The notes beneath the pieces were generated by a model that had not been told where the DNA came from, did not search any database, and saw only the letters and a program-made list of their open reading frames with translations. A DNA stretch of 64,000 nt from positions 61,086,088 through 61,150,087 of the forward strand of contig CM038040.1 of assembly GCA_021397845.1 (NCBI GenBank), in the 5' to 3' direction. Of the stretch, positions 11,358-22,653 are shown piece by piece; position 1 is the stretch's first letter; every line of letters begins with the position of its first letter. This DNA is from Areca catechu (Eukaryota; Streptophyta; Magnoliopsida; Arecales; Arecaceae). A program made the position numbers and the translations under genes.

Positions 11358-12021
11358 TGTTGGCTGGGCCAGCTCGCACCCTCGTGGTTCGTCCGGATGT
11401 AGGGTCTGGGCCCACGGGGATGTGGGTGCCACCGGTAAGGCGGGTCTGGTGCCACGTCAACGTCCCTTGGTTGGTGCTGAGGTGCTCGTCTCCAGCGAGC
11501 CGACTCGAAGTTTAATACTCTGGGTTGCTCTTGCGGGGGTCGGCGGGGAGTCGACTCGAGTGCCCGGGGTTGCTGCGCTGCTGGTTTAAGAGAGATAAAC
11601 CGGCCTCTTATAATAGGGATGTTCCTTTTGTAAGAATGGTTAGGGGTATCGATCCAACAACTGGTATCAGAGCCGAGGTCTCGAGTTCGAGTCTCCGCAG
11701 GGAGAAAAACTCAGTCGTTTCGCTGGGGGGATTGTTGGCTCGGCCAGCTCGCACCCTCGTGGTTCGTCCGGATGTAGGGTATGGGCCCACGGGGACGTCA
11801 ACCTCAACGAGTGTGAGGTGCTGAGGGTATGGGTTGGTGCTGAAGTGCTCGTCTCCAGCGAGCCGACTCGAGATTTAGTACTCTGGTTGCTCTTGCAGGG
11901 GTCGGCGGGGAGTCGACTCGAGTGCCCGAGATTGCTGCGCTGCTGATTTAAGAAAGATAAACCGGTCTCTTATAATAGGTACGTTCCTTTTGTAAGAATG
12001 GTTAGGGGCATCGATCCAACA
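11358..12021 (+). mobile_element. TRIM (terminal-repeat retrotransposon in miniature)
   Basis: A complete 664-bp non-autonomous LTR element. The LTRs are 11358-11659 and 11733-12021, both starting TGTTGGCT and ending GATCCAACA. Only 73 bp lies between them. A primer binding site TGGTATCAGAGC (initiator tRNA-Met type) begins at 11662, and a short purine tract precedes the second LTR. Target duplications GTATA are perfect at 11353-11357 and 12022-12026. It has no coding capacity and would depend on proteins from another element. The LTRs differ by several substitutions and an indel of some 25 bp. Confidence 0.92.
11662..11673 (+). other. Primer binding site of the TRIM
   Basis: TGGTATCAGAGC lies two bases after the first LTR and is complementary to the 3' end of plant initiator methionine tRNA, the usual primer for many plant LTR elements. 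Confidence 0.88.
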
Positions 12022-12026
12022 GTATA

Positions 12027-12400
12027 GATTTGGAACCTAACCAAGGATGGAACCCACTTGATACTTTTTTGCCCAAAATACTTGGAATAAAGCTCTTAAG
12101 CTAGAGGTTAGTAATTTAGTGAAATTTACATTTGGCTGATTCCAAATAAGATAAATATGGCAATCTCTTGCCCTAACCATGTGAAGGATAAATTATGGAT
12201 GCTAGTGCATGTGGTACAAGATTTGTATTTGAGCAAATACCATTGTTTGCCATCTATCATCACCAAGCCTTTTTTTTCTCCCCTTAATTGATCTGGAGGG
12301 GGTTTGACTTCGACAATATGCATAAAATAGAGAAGTAAAGCATATTCTTTAGTTTTAGGGTAAAATGAAGTTTTTATTCAATGTAAGGAGGAGTAAGTGT

Positions 12401-12443
<43 letters not shown>

Positions 12444-13326
12444 AGAAGAAAGAAGAAGAAGAAGAAGAAGAAAGAATCGGTTTAAATTTTAGTTCATTCA
12501 ATAAATAGGGAAAGATATTGAGAATGAAAGAGAAGAAGGTTTGTATCATTTGTGTTTCCGAGTTTGATCCAATGATCCAATGAGGTTCGGATCCGGATCA
12601 AACTCCTTTTCGTTGATCCAAATTAGACCTGGCTGATGTACGGACTGGATCGAAAAAAAAGAAACAAAACAAACTGATCCACAATTTAGTTTGGGCCAAT
12701 TTTTGTATGTAATTCAACAGATGGATCTTCAAATATAGATTGGGTTAGATCTAATTGGGTTGGGAACCGAGTCGGGTCTCGGATTTGACTCGACCCTTTT
12801 ATGTCCCTATCATTGTTTTAAAGCAAACATCTAAAGCTAATCTTTGATAAATTGCTCGATACGTCCTTCCAGTACAAGTTTCCTTCTTTAAAATAAGAGT
12901 ACCATACTTGGCCTAGTTCTCTATATCCATATTTGACCAATCCAACATAGGGTTCAGACCTTTAGACCCATATCCCACCAAACTTGACCTTCATGGTTTT
13001 ATTTGAGTCATTTGACACAAAACATGGGCTAACTTATGAGGCCCGACCCTTGCCCCACTCGACCTAAGCTATCTAATTCAAGCTTTATGGCTTGATAAAT
13101 TATTCTTCAGTTGAACTAAACAATTACTATTAAAAAAATCAGATACTTAAAAGATGCTTATGGAAGTAATGATTCAGTCCAACCTAAACCATCTTGATCT
13201 TTACCATCGTGATCCAAGCCAACCAAAGTTTTGATCTACGCTTAGCCTACCTGCATCTCAGGTTAGGTTAAGTCAGATTTCATGGACAAGGCAAGTCGGG
13301 GTGGTTAGATTGGGTTGGGTAAAGAT
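12027..13326. other. Intergenic repeat debris, no gene seen
   Basis: An A-rich/AAG microsatellite lies at about 12404-12474. From about 12560 to 12810 the DNA has GGATCC/GGATCAAACTC and GGGTTGGGAACC words resembling a decayed relative of the MITE at 10630. The remainder is AT-rich with no reading frame I can support. Confidence 0.5.
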
Positions 13327-13336
13327 TTCATTATAA

Positions 13337-13642
13337 CCACTATGGTGGTAGCACGGTTGGTAAGAGCGCGGCTCCGTCTTTATATATTATTCACTGGTCA
13401 AGGGTTCGAGGTATGATCCCTCGGATAACTCAATAAATTCCACGTGACTGGGGGACGGAATGACTGTTACTCTGATATTGTAGTGGGGTTATGTTGACGT
13501 ACTCACCGGTTGATGGGGAAGGTACGTGAAATAATACGGTCTGAATCGAACAATCGCCTAACGAGCTGGGAGCCAGAATGGGAAGCTATATCGGAGTTTA
13601 CCCCCTACCCTTTTCTTTTATCAAAAAAAAAAAAAAAAAGGC
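13337..13642 (+). mobile_element. tRNA-derived SINE with target duplications
   Basis: A pol III-type head carries an A box (GGTAGCACGGTTGGTAAGAG, about 13346-13365) and a B box (GGTTCGAGGTA, about 13404). An unrelated body and an A-run ending at about 13639 follow. A perfect 10-bp target duplication TTCATTATAA flanks it at 13327-13336 and 13643-13652. Head, tail and duplication together mark it as a SINE inserted by LINE-type target priming. It is not a tRNA gene, as no cloverleaf 3' arm is formed. Confidence 0.82.
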
Positions 13643-13864
13643 TTCATTATAAAAACTTTCTGAAAATAATTATAATTTTTGAGGGATAGGGGAGGGAGGG
13701 GGGAATTTAGATTAAGATTTTATCAAAACGAGTTTGAGACGAGGAATACCATTATTCTCATCCGTGCCAAATCCTTTTCATATATTTTATCTAGAATCCT
13801 GGGGTAGAGTTTAAATTGATTGGATCAGATATTTAATGGGTTAGCTATAACTATCATCCATAAT

Positions 13865-14272
13865 TAGGGGTGAAAATTGATCGGGTTAGACCGGATCATG
13901 AGTGACCCAATCTAATCTGGTTCTTTGATTGGATTCTAATATTAGACCTAGACTACTAGACCCAATCTAATAGAAAATTGAGTTCGGTCCACAATCAAAA
14001 TTTTTGACCCAGTAGGTCATTCAGATTGGATCGAGTCTATAAATAATTCGATTCTAATCTAAAAAAATTAGATTTAGATCGGATTTGAATCAAATATAAA
14101 CAACTATGTTTTAATTATCACATAGTCAGTTATTATTAACCACAAAATACACAACAAACAATATTTCTCTCAAAATAAATTAAAATATAAAAATAATTAT
14201 AGATTTATTTTTATGTTAAAAATAAGTTTCATATAAGTTTTAAATTATAATTTAGAGATCCAAATATGTTTG
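13865..14272. mobile_element. MITE copy 2, left part (interrupted by element B)
   Basis: This starts TAGGGGTGAAAA and tracks the MITE at 10630-11242 to AATTTAGAGATCCAAATAT. Element B interrupts it at 14273. The remaining right part is at 26896-27114, beginning GATCGTAATAGTATTAGTA, which matches the sequence after the equivalent point in copy 1 (about 11042). Confidence 0.75.
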
Positions 14273-15499
14273 TGATGTGGCTGGATCGCTGACATGGGGT
14301 GGGTAGATTGACGTGGAGTCCCTATCAGACACCACGCTGGATTTTCAACATGGGCTCCTTCGCCGGCCTGAGCTCCCCCAGAATAGCGGAGTCGCCTGCC
14401 GAAGTCAAGCTCCGTCCTCCGCCAGGTCGGTCCCCGCCGGGGCGGGACACCTAAGCCGGAGCCGAGCGTAAGTCCCCCCAAGGCAGGCCCCTTAAGATCG
14501 GGCCCCGTGGTCAGGAGTCGAGCCCAAGTCTCCTCCGCTACCTGGAGCCCCCGGAGGTCAAGTCCCTTGGGCTGGGCTGCGCCCCACCCACCTTCGTCAG
14601 GTCGAGCTCGCCCGAAGTCGAGTTCAGCTGGTCCGGAGTCAAGCTCAGCCCTCCTCCGCCCAACTGAGCCACCTCGAGGCCAAGCCCCACCTCTCCAGCT
14701 CGATCCCCAGCTCGGGCAGAGGCACCAACAGCCAAGGAAGCGATGCCTCCCCTCCAAGGACGATGGCGGGCCTCCCGAGGGCCGTGTGGCTGCGCCTGCC
14801 ATGCCGCAATTAATACCCACAATCGTCACTCACACCAGAAGGGAAGGAAAGCCCCTGATCAAGGTGCCATGCTCTCCACCAACCTGCCGTACCACCAGGG
14901 AAAGGACCCAGCCAGAGGGCATGAGTCTCGAGGGCGGCGGCCTGCCGATCGAGGTCCTGCCAGGTTTCCCGGAATGGAGCAAATAGAGGGAATGTCAGAG
15001 CACATGGAAGCTTCCCCAGCCATCTGTCAGAAAAGGCATCCCGTCTATGGCACGATACCTCGTCGCGCGCGTCTGATGACATGGGGGGATCCCGAGGCAA
15101 GCCAGAGTAAAAACCTAGCCAAAGTAAGCCAAAAGTAAGTAAGCAAAGCAAAAAAGAAGAAGGGAGACCACTGGGATGGGCGACAGAAAAAAGGGAGAAG
15201 GGCCACACAGGAGGACTCTTCCACCTCGGCCATCACCTCTCCTAGCCCGCTCTCACTTCCATTCATACCACACTCATTCCTCCTAGCATGGAGCTCATCT
15301 CAAGGGGCTCGACCAGGAGGATCTGTTCCCCTGGATCATCACTGACTTGACCGTCGGAGTGCCCTCGCCAGAATCCTCGGCCCGGGTCACTAACGCTGTT
15401 TCTTACAGGTCCCGAGGCACAGGAGGCATCCCGAAGAGGCGGACGGGTGATCATTGATGCCACCAGCAGTTACGGGCCACGACAATCCTGGCGACAACA
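14273..15499 (+). repeat. 5' LTR of element B
   Basis: A 1227-bp LTR starting TGATGTGGCTGG and ending GACAACA. It is visibly diverged from its 3' partner (25676-26890) by scattered substitutions and small indels, for example in the block after AGCCGAGC near 14460. It therefore integrated a considerable time ago. Confidence 0.93.
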
Positions 15500-15502
15500 G
15501 AT

Positions 15503-15521
15503 TGGTGCGCCAGGAAGGGGG
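15503..15521 (+). other. Probable primer binding site of element B
   Basis: TGGTGCGCCAGGAAGGGGG starts four bases after the 5' LTR. It resembles the TGGCGCGCCAGG-type site of other plant gypsy elements. I do not assign the tRNA. Confidence 0.6.
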
Positions 15522-15583
15522 GGTCACGAAGCAGAACGATTTCTGATACAGCTCAAGCCCCACTCGAATAGCTCACCGGGAGG

Positions 15584-17286
15584 ATGGTGACCACTCGAGC
15601 GAGGGGAGCCTCCACTAGCCGTGCGGGAGAATCCCCTTCCCACGGAAACCCGCACGTTTCGGGAATGGAACCACCCACTCCGGTTCAACCGCCTCCGCTA
15701 GAAGTCCAGTTGACCGCGCTCGCCCAGCAGATGCACACTCTCACTGCAGCAGTGCACCAGCTCCAGCACCAGCATCGATCCTTGGCTACTCACCAGTAGC
15801 CAGAGACCCCTGCGGCCCATGCTGCAGCAACCCGCGACAGCCTGCGTTCCTTCCATGGAAGGTCTTCGCAGCCACGAGCCGTTACTGACCCCCGGGGTAG
15901 TCATCAAACCCCGGCAAGAGACAACGGGCCGGGTCTACCGACGGGGAGAGCTACTCACCACACCTTAACCGGGCGGCATCTAAACCCCGCCAAGGCAGAA
16001 AGGGCAAAACCCCTCGTCACGAGCACCGCGCACCCACGTCACCTTCTCCACCTCTCTCAGCAGAGGGGTCGACGGATGAAGCCATCAGGCGCATGACGGA
16101 GAAGTGCCTGGAGGAACATGACCGCAAGCTGGCGGAGTTATCCCACCGGTTTGCTAACTTACCTGGCTCTGCTAGCAAGCCAGTGGGCTACGACGCCTGT
16201 CCTCCATTCTCCCAAGAGATCCAAGCAGAGTCGATTCTCGATCGATTCTGCATGCCGCAGGTGGATCCTTACGATGGGACCACCGACCTCCTAAACCACC
16301 TGGAAAGTTACCGGGCCCTCATGAGGGTCCACGGGGCCACTGACGCTTTTCTATGCGTCACCTTTTCTGCTACTCTCCAAAAGGCGGCTCGAGTGTGGTT
16401 CGCCTACCTTGAGTCAGAAAGCATCAACTCCTTTACCTAGCTGGGGCAGAGGTTCGTGGCTCACTTCGATGCCTGTCGGAAGATGCCACGAGAGGCAGAC
16501 AGCCTCTTCTCCATCAGGCAGCAGGACCGCGAGCCACTACGGGACTATGTGGCTCGCTTTAAGGCTGCCATGCTAGAGATCTACAACCTGGAGGAGCCGA
16601 TCACAATGCTGGCTCTGAAGCGAGGGCTGAAAACTTCTTGCCTGACCTACTTGCTCGATAAGAAACCCCCGAAGACTTACTCCGAGCTCCTCTTCCGAGC
16701 TCAGAAGTACATCCACGCCGAGGAGGCAGATCATACGAGGCGGGAGCTCGACGGGAAGCCGCTGAAGAAGCTGACACCCACCGAGGTGCCTGGGACATGG
16801 AGGCCGGGACCGCCAGCTCAGAGCTCCTGGCCGGGACCAAGGCCAAGAGGCACTCCCATCTCTGAGGGGAGTTTCACTCCTCTCCTTGCCCCGAGAACGA
16901 AGATCCTCATGGAGATCGAAGGAGAGGCCTACTTGAGGTGCCCACCGCCATTGAAGCCGTCCTCTGGCCGTGACAAGATGAAGTACTGTCGTTTCTACCA
17001 TGACCACAGCTACGACACCGAGGAATGTCGCAATCTTAAGTGGGAGATTGAAGAGCTCATCAAGAGGGGCTACCTCGGAAGATATGTGGGGGGCAGACCT
17101 CAAGCAGAATCTCAGGCGCTTGTCGCCCTCCCACCAGTCCCGATGGTCGACAATCATCCTACTGAGAAATCGGTGGGGATGATACGCTGGGGAGTAGAGC
17201 GCGCACCAAAGAATGCTCGGGGGGCAGGGCATCCTGAGGTTGTACTCCCTTTTATGAGGGAAGGGGAAGACGGGGGAAAAATATAA
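15584..17286 (+). pseudogene. gag remnant of element B
   Basis: The start at 15584 (MVTTRARGAS) opens a Pro/Gln-rich N-terminus that stops at 15797. The conserved capsid-like domain (retrotransposon gag family) is best read from 16093: RFCMPQVDPYDGTTD, then ATLQKAARVWFAYL, then a TAG at 16438-16440 where element C has the CAG of AQLGQ. The frame continues to LGQRFVAHFDACR and ends at 17284-17286. Near 16980-17060 is a Cys/His cluster (YCRFYHDHSYDTEEC) followed by EELIKRGYLGRYV, the usual zinc-binding tail of Tat gag. The N-terminal region has frameshifts. Confidence 0.85.
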
Positions 17287-17309
17287 ATAATGATACTGTA
17301 GTCGTCGAG

Positions 17310-17855
17310 ATGACGATCGTGAAGCATCCTATAAAATGCATCATGGTAGATAGTGGAAGCTCCATATATGTGCTTTTCTACGATGCTTTCTCCAGGATGA
17401 ACCTTTCTTCTATTCAGCTCAAGCCTGTACACACCCCCCTTGTTGGTTTCATAGGAGACTTTGTAGGGGTGGAGGGAGAAATTACTCTCTCAGTCACTGC
17501 CGGGATCCTGCCTCAGCAGAGTACCGTCATGATGACGTTCACGGTTGTCAGGCTTCCTTCAGCCTACAACATGATTTTGGGCCGACCTGGGCTCAACCTC
17601 CTCGACGCTGTTGTCTCTACCAAGAGATTACTTGTGCAATTCCCAACCCCTTATGGTATTGGAGAGATGAGGGGCGCACCCCAGCTGATGCAGCACTGCT
17701 TCCAAACTCTCCGCGGGGCCCGGGCCCCCGAGGAGGACTCCAAGGCAGACGAGCTCGACCAGAAGATTCAAGACCCCAGAGGAGGCCCGGTTGAGCACCT
17801 ACTTCCTTACCAGCTCAGGGCTGACCAGACGAAGACAGTGCAAATCGAAGCCTAG
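17310..17855 (+). pseudogene. Aspartic protease region of element B pol
   Basis: The retropepsin-like domain carries the active-site motif VDSGSS at about 17347-17364 and the later ILGRPGLN near 17575. It lies in a different frame from gag, so expression would have needed a frameshift or correction. It ends in TAG at 17853-17855 where the intact codon was probably CAG. After a further TGA at 17919-17921 the same frame continues into RT. Confidence 0.88.
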
Positions 17856-18797
17856 CTGCCCGAGAAGGAGAAGGCTCCACTGTTGAAGTTCCTACGGGCA
17901 AATGCAGATGTGTTCGCCTGAACAGCAATGGACATGCCAGGTATTCCCCCTAAAATCATCATCCACAAGCTAAGCATCGATTCGAAGCACAAGTCGGTTC
18001 GACAGAAGAAGAGAAGCTTTGCCCCAGAGAGGCAGGCGACCACCAACGAAGAAGTGGAGAAACTCTTGGCCGCCGGCTTCGTCCGAGAGGTACAATACCC
18101 GAGCTGGCTGGCGAACGTGATGATGGTGAAGAAGAACAATGGCAAGTGGAGGATCTGTGTAGACTACACTGACCTCAACAAGGCGTTCCCAAAGGATAGC
18201 TTTCCTCTACCAAAGATAGATCAGTTAGTGGATGCCACCTCAGGGCACAGGCTGCTCTCCTTCATGGATGCATTCTCCAGGTACAATCAGATCCGGATGC
18301 ACCCGGGGGACGAGGAGCACACTGCCTTTGTCACTGATCGAGGGACATATTGCTACCGGATGATGCCCTTTGGCCTGAAGAATGCTGGGGCCACGTACCA
18401 GCATCTGGTCAACAAGGTCTTCAAGGACCATATTGGCTGGAACATGCAAGTGTACGTGGACGACATGCTCATTATGAGCAAGCCGAGCTCGGACCACGTC
18501 GCCGACCTCACCGAAGCCTTTCACAATCTTCGGAAGCACCAAATGAAGCTCAATCCGGCAAAATGCACTTTCGGGGTGGCGACTGGGAAGTTTCTCGGCT
18601 TTATGGTCACCCAGAGAGGCATCGAAGCGAACCCGGAGAAGGTCCAGGCAATCGTTGATATGGAGCATCCAACATCCAAGAAGCAAGTCCAATTTCCGAT
18701 GGGGCAGGTTGCAACCTTAAGCCGGTTCATCTCAAGGTCGGTCGACCGCTGCCTCCCCTTCTTCAAGGCATTGTGCAAGATGCTCAACTTCACCTAG
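17856..18797 (+). pseudogene. Reverse transcriptase of element B
   Basis: Gypsy RT is in the same frame as the protease. Visible motifs are VREVQYPSWLANVMMV, RICVDYTDLNKA, MDAFSRYNQI, MPFGLKNAG and the catalytic YVDDML (about 18453-18470). A TGA at 17919 and a TAG at 18795-18797 (TGG in element A, FTWT) bracket it. The palm and finger motifs are otherwise undamaged. Confidence 0.92.
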
Positions 18798-19850
18798 ACT
18801 AAAGAGTGCAAGATGGCCTTTGAAGAACTGAAGGAGTTCCTGGCCTCTCCACCTCTGCTATCCAGACTGGAAGAAGGGGAAGAGCTCCTACTCTACCTGG
18901 CGGTCACACTCGGGGCCATCAGCTCGGTTCTTATCCGTATGGATCAGGACGGATCCCAAAAGCTGGTGTACTACATCAGCAAAATTGTTCGCGACGTGGA
19001 GATCAGGTATACTCGCTCCGAGAAACTTACTTTTGCATTAATCATGTCTGCTAAGCGCCTTAGGCCCTATTTCTAAGCAGACCCCATCGCGGTTGTGACT
19101 GATCAACCACTGAGGACCATACTAGGCCACCCTGAAACTTCTGGGAGACTGGCTAAATGGTCCCTGACGCTAAGCGAGTTCGACATCGCATACCAGCCGA
19201 GGTCATCGTAGAAGGCCCAAGTCCTAGCCGACTTCGTGGTCGAATGTACAGGACCCGCCAAGAAGCCAGAGTGGATGGCCCCAGAGTGCCAAGCTAAGCC
19301 CAGACCATGGGAGGACCCTTGGATCCTCCACGTGGACGGTGCCTCCAATTCCGACGGGAGCAGAGCAGGCCTCATCCTCGCCAATTATGACGGAGTGGTG
19401 ACGGAATGTGCCATCCGCTTCAAGTTCGCCGCCACAAACAACCAGGCAGAGTATGAAGCGCTCCTCGCGGGCCTAAAGATATCTCGTGAGCTGGGCGTGC
19501 AAAGCCTGAAGGTTTTCACCGACTCCCAACTGGTTGCCGGACCAGTTTCCGGAGAGTACGAGGCTCGAGATCCCCAGATGGTGAAGTACCTAGAGAGGAT
19601 CCGTTCGAGCACGGTAAGCTTCCATCACTTCCGCATTTTCCATATCCCCCACGGAGAAAACGCTCGTACGAATGCACTGTCGAGGCTTGCAACCCTGCCG
19701 GACTCATCATTGGGGCGCGCCTACATCGAGTACCTTGAGAATCCAAGATATGAAAGCTCAGAGGAGGTGCAAAAAGTAGCCCACGAGCCGAGCTGGATGG
19801 ACAGGTATATCAAGTACATCCAGGATAGCCTCCTACCAGAGGACCGTAGA
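18798..19850 (+). pseudogene. Tandem RNase H domains of element B
   Basis: The Ty3-type RNase H (LLLYLAVTLGA to FALIMSAK) runs to about 19210, broken by TAA at 19074 and TAG at 19209. The second, aRNH-type domain starts at about 19320 with HVDGASNSDGSRAGL and continues with NNQAEYEALLAGL and FTDSQLVAGP. The closing motif reads TNALSRLA, where element A has ADALSRLA, so the last acidic residue is replaced by Asn. Confidence 0.88.
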
Positions 19851-21024
19851 GAAGCCGGCCTCATCAGAAGGAAGGCCACCCATTTTATTCTAATGGACGA
19901 TCAGCTCTACCACCAATCTTACTCCTACCCACTCCTGAAGTGCCTCAGACCCGTGGAGGCAGCCTTCATGCTCCGGGAGATACACGAGGGCCTCTGTGGG
20001 AATCATGTGGGGGGAGGACTCTGGCATACAAGGCTCTTCGCCAGGGATACTTCTGGAAGACGATGAGGGAAGATGCTGTCGACTTTGTCAAGAATGTGAC
20101 AAATGCCAATGCCATTCCTACATACAGCGCCTACCGGCGGCACCGATCTCCCAACTATCATCCCCCTGGCCTTTTGCACAGTGGGGGATGGACATCCTGG
20201 GACCGTTTTCCATCGTGCCAGGGCAATGGAAGTTTCTACTAGTGGCGATCGACTACTTCACTAAGTGGGTCGAAGCGGAGCCGCTAGCTCGAATTACAGA
20301 AGCCAATGTTCGACAATTCTTCTAGAAGTATGTCATCTACCGCTTCGGACTCTCCAATTGCATCATCATTGACAACGGGCGATAGTTTGACAACTGGGAG
20401 TTCGAAGGGTTCTGCACCGAGCACAGCATCCAACACAAGTTCACCTCGGTAGCTCACCCCCAAACAAATGGGGGAGCCGAGGTGACTAATCGGACTATCC
20501 TTCAAGGACTTCGCACCAGGTTGGACCAAGCCAAGGGCAGATGGGCAGAGGAGCTTCCAAGCATCTTATGGGCCTACCACTCAACGCCTAGAATGGCAAT
20601 GGGCGAAACATCCTTCAACCTCGTCTTCGATGTTGAAGCAGTAATCCCGATCGAGCTCGGCGTGCCCACACTGCGGGTGCAGCAGTACGACGAGATGCAG
20701 AATTCGGCGCACCTCCTACTCAATTTAGACCTCCTAGAAGAAACAAGGGACAAAGCCCGACTTCGAATGGCGGCATATCAGCAACGAGTTGCCCGATATT
20801 ACAATGCACAAGTGAAGCTGAAGACTTTCCACCCTGGCGACCTGGTACTACGCCGGGCCGAAGCGTCTCAACCCCGGGAGTGCGGCAAGCTCTCGCCAAA
20901 CTGGGAAGGCCCTTATAAAGTGGCCGAGGCCCTCTCACACGGGGCCTACTATCTCGAGGACCTGGATGGTGCCAGGTTCTCCCGAACATGGAATGCCTGT
21001 AATTTGAGGAGATACTATCAATAG
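19851..21024 (+). pseudogene. Integrase of element B
   Basis: The zinc domain (HEGLCGNHVGG, CDKCQCHSY) is disrupted by one-base deletions in a G-run near 20014 and near 20090. The core then reads in the second frame: WGMDILGPF, DYFTKWVEAEPLARITEANV. It has a TAG at 20323-20325 (TGG expected) and another in GR*FDN near 20385 (CAG expected). The second catalytic Asp (IIDNG) is retained, unlike element A. From 20482 the frame is open through TNRTILQGLRTRL to LRRYYQ and a stop at 21022-21024. No chromodomain follows. Confidence 0.9.
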
Positions 21025-21082
21025 TGTAAGTTTTTCCTTCATTAAAAATAAAGGCTTTCCTTTGCATAACAGGTTACTTTCC

Positions 21083-22430
21083 TCGGAGGAATGTCGCCAT
21101 CCGGGGCCCAGCTCTCCGAAAGGCCTTCCTCGAGCCTAGCTCCAAGGTGCCAAGTACTCCGGGACCCAGCTCTCCGGAAGAAAAAGCCCTGAGCCACTAT
21201 TCTCAGGCACTCAAGCCCCGAGCCACTGTTCTCCGGCACCAAAGCCTTGAGCCTAGCTCTAAGGCATACAAGACCTGAGCCATTGTTCTCAGGCACTCAA
21301 GCCCGGAGCCACTATTCTCTAGCACCAAAGCCTCGAGCTTAGCTCCAAGGCATACAAGCCCTGAGCCATTGTTCCCAGGCACTCAAGCCCGGAGCCACTG
21401 TTCTCCGACACCAAAGCCTCAAGCCCAGCTCCAAGGCATTCAAGACCTAGAGCCCAGCTCTCCGGCCAGCACATCTTCGAGTCCGGCTCAAGACAGTGAT
21501 TCCGGAGCCACTGTTCTCCAGCACCAAAGCATTGAGCCCAACTCCAAGGCATTCAAGAACCGGAGCCCAGCTCTCTGGCCAGCATATCTTCGAGCCCAGC
21601 TCCAAGACAGTGATTCCGGAACCACTATTCTCCGGCACCAAAGCCTCGAGCCTAGCTCCAAGGCATTCAAGACCCGGAGCCCAGCTCTTCGGCCAGCACA
21701 TCTTCGAGCCCAGCTCCAAGACAGTGATTCCGGAGCCACTGTTCTCCAGCACCAAAGCCTCGAGACAAGCTCCAAGGCATTCAAGACCTAGAGCCCAGCT
21801 CTCCGGCAAGCACATCTTCGAGCCCAGCTCCAAGACAGTGATTTTGGAGCCACTGTTCTCTGGCACCAAAGCCTCGAGCCCAGTTCCAAGGCATTCAAGA
21901 CCCAGAGCCCAGCTCCCCGGTCAGCACGTCTTCGAGCCCAGCTCCAAGACAATAACTCCTGAGCCTTGTTCTCAAGTGACCAAGACTCGGAGCCCAGCTC
22001 TCCGGTCAGCACATCTTCGAGCCCAGCTCCAAGACAACAACTCCTGATCCTTGTTCTCAGGCGACCAAGACTTGGAGCCCAGCTCTCCGGCCAGCACATC
22101 TTTAAGCCCAGCTCCAAGACAACAACTCCTGAGCCTTGTTCTTAGGCGACCAAGACCCGGAGCCTAGCTCTCCGGCCAGCACGTCTTCGAGCCCATATCC
22201 AAGACAGTGATTTTGGAGCCACTGTTCTCTGGCACCAAAACCTTGAGCCTAGCTCCAAGGCATTCAAGGCCTGGAGCCCAGCTCTCTGGCCAGCACATCT
22301 TCGAGCCCAGCTCCAAGACAACTCCTGAGCCTTGTTCTCGGGCGACCAAGACCCGGAGCCCAGCTCTCCGGCCAACATGTCCTCGATCCCAGCTCCAAGA
22401 CTGCAAGACTCGAGCTCATACAAGATGGAG
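21083..22430 (+). repeat. Tandem-repeat spacer of element B, 114-bp units
   Basis: The word GACAGTGATTC recurs at 21492, 21606, 21720 and 21834, a step of exactly 114 bp. Units before 21490 and after 21950 are shorter variants. Every unit contains several GAGCCCAGCTC words. As in element A the period is divisible by three and gives repetitive open frames on both strands, which I do not call as genes. Confidence 0.9.
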
Positions 22431-22653
22431 CTCTCCTCTCTAACCTCCCCACACCAAAAAAAAAAAAGAAGAAGAAAAAAGAGAGAAGAAGAGGAGAGGG
22501 GAGAAAGCATTCACACTAAACAAAAAAGGAGAAGTTACGCTGATCAAAACACTCTTTATTACTTAAAAAGTGTTACACTATTTCCCGGGCCCTAACAAGC
22601 CAGGTAGCTCGGTCCAACAAAAAGAAAAATAAAAATTTACAAGAGGTCCTACT
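22431..22653. other. A-rich segment downstream of the aORF in element B
   Basis: An A-rich/AAG stretch at about 22453-22530 and CCCGGGCCCTAACAAGCCAGG-like sequence near 22586 match the same position in element A. No gene is seen. It is probably the 3' untranslated end of the antisense ORF. Confidence 0.5.

Noticed and set aside
13346..13415. A possible tRNA gene
   Set aside because: A and B boxes are present but no acceptor stem or T arm closes; flanking duplications and an A-tail show a SINE.
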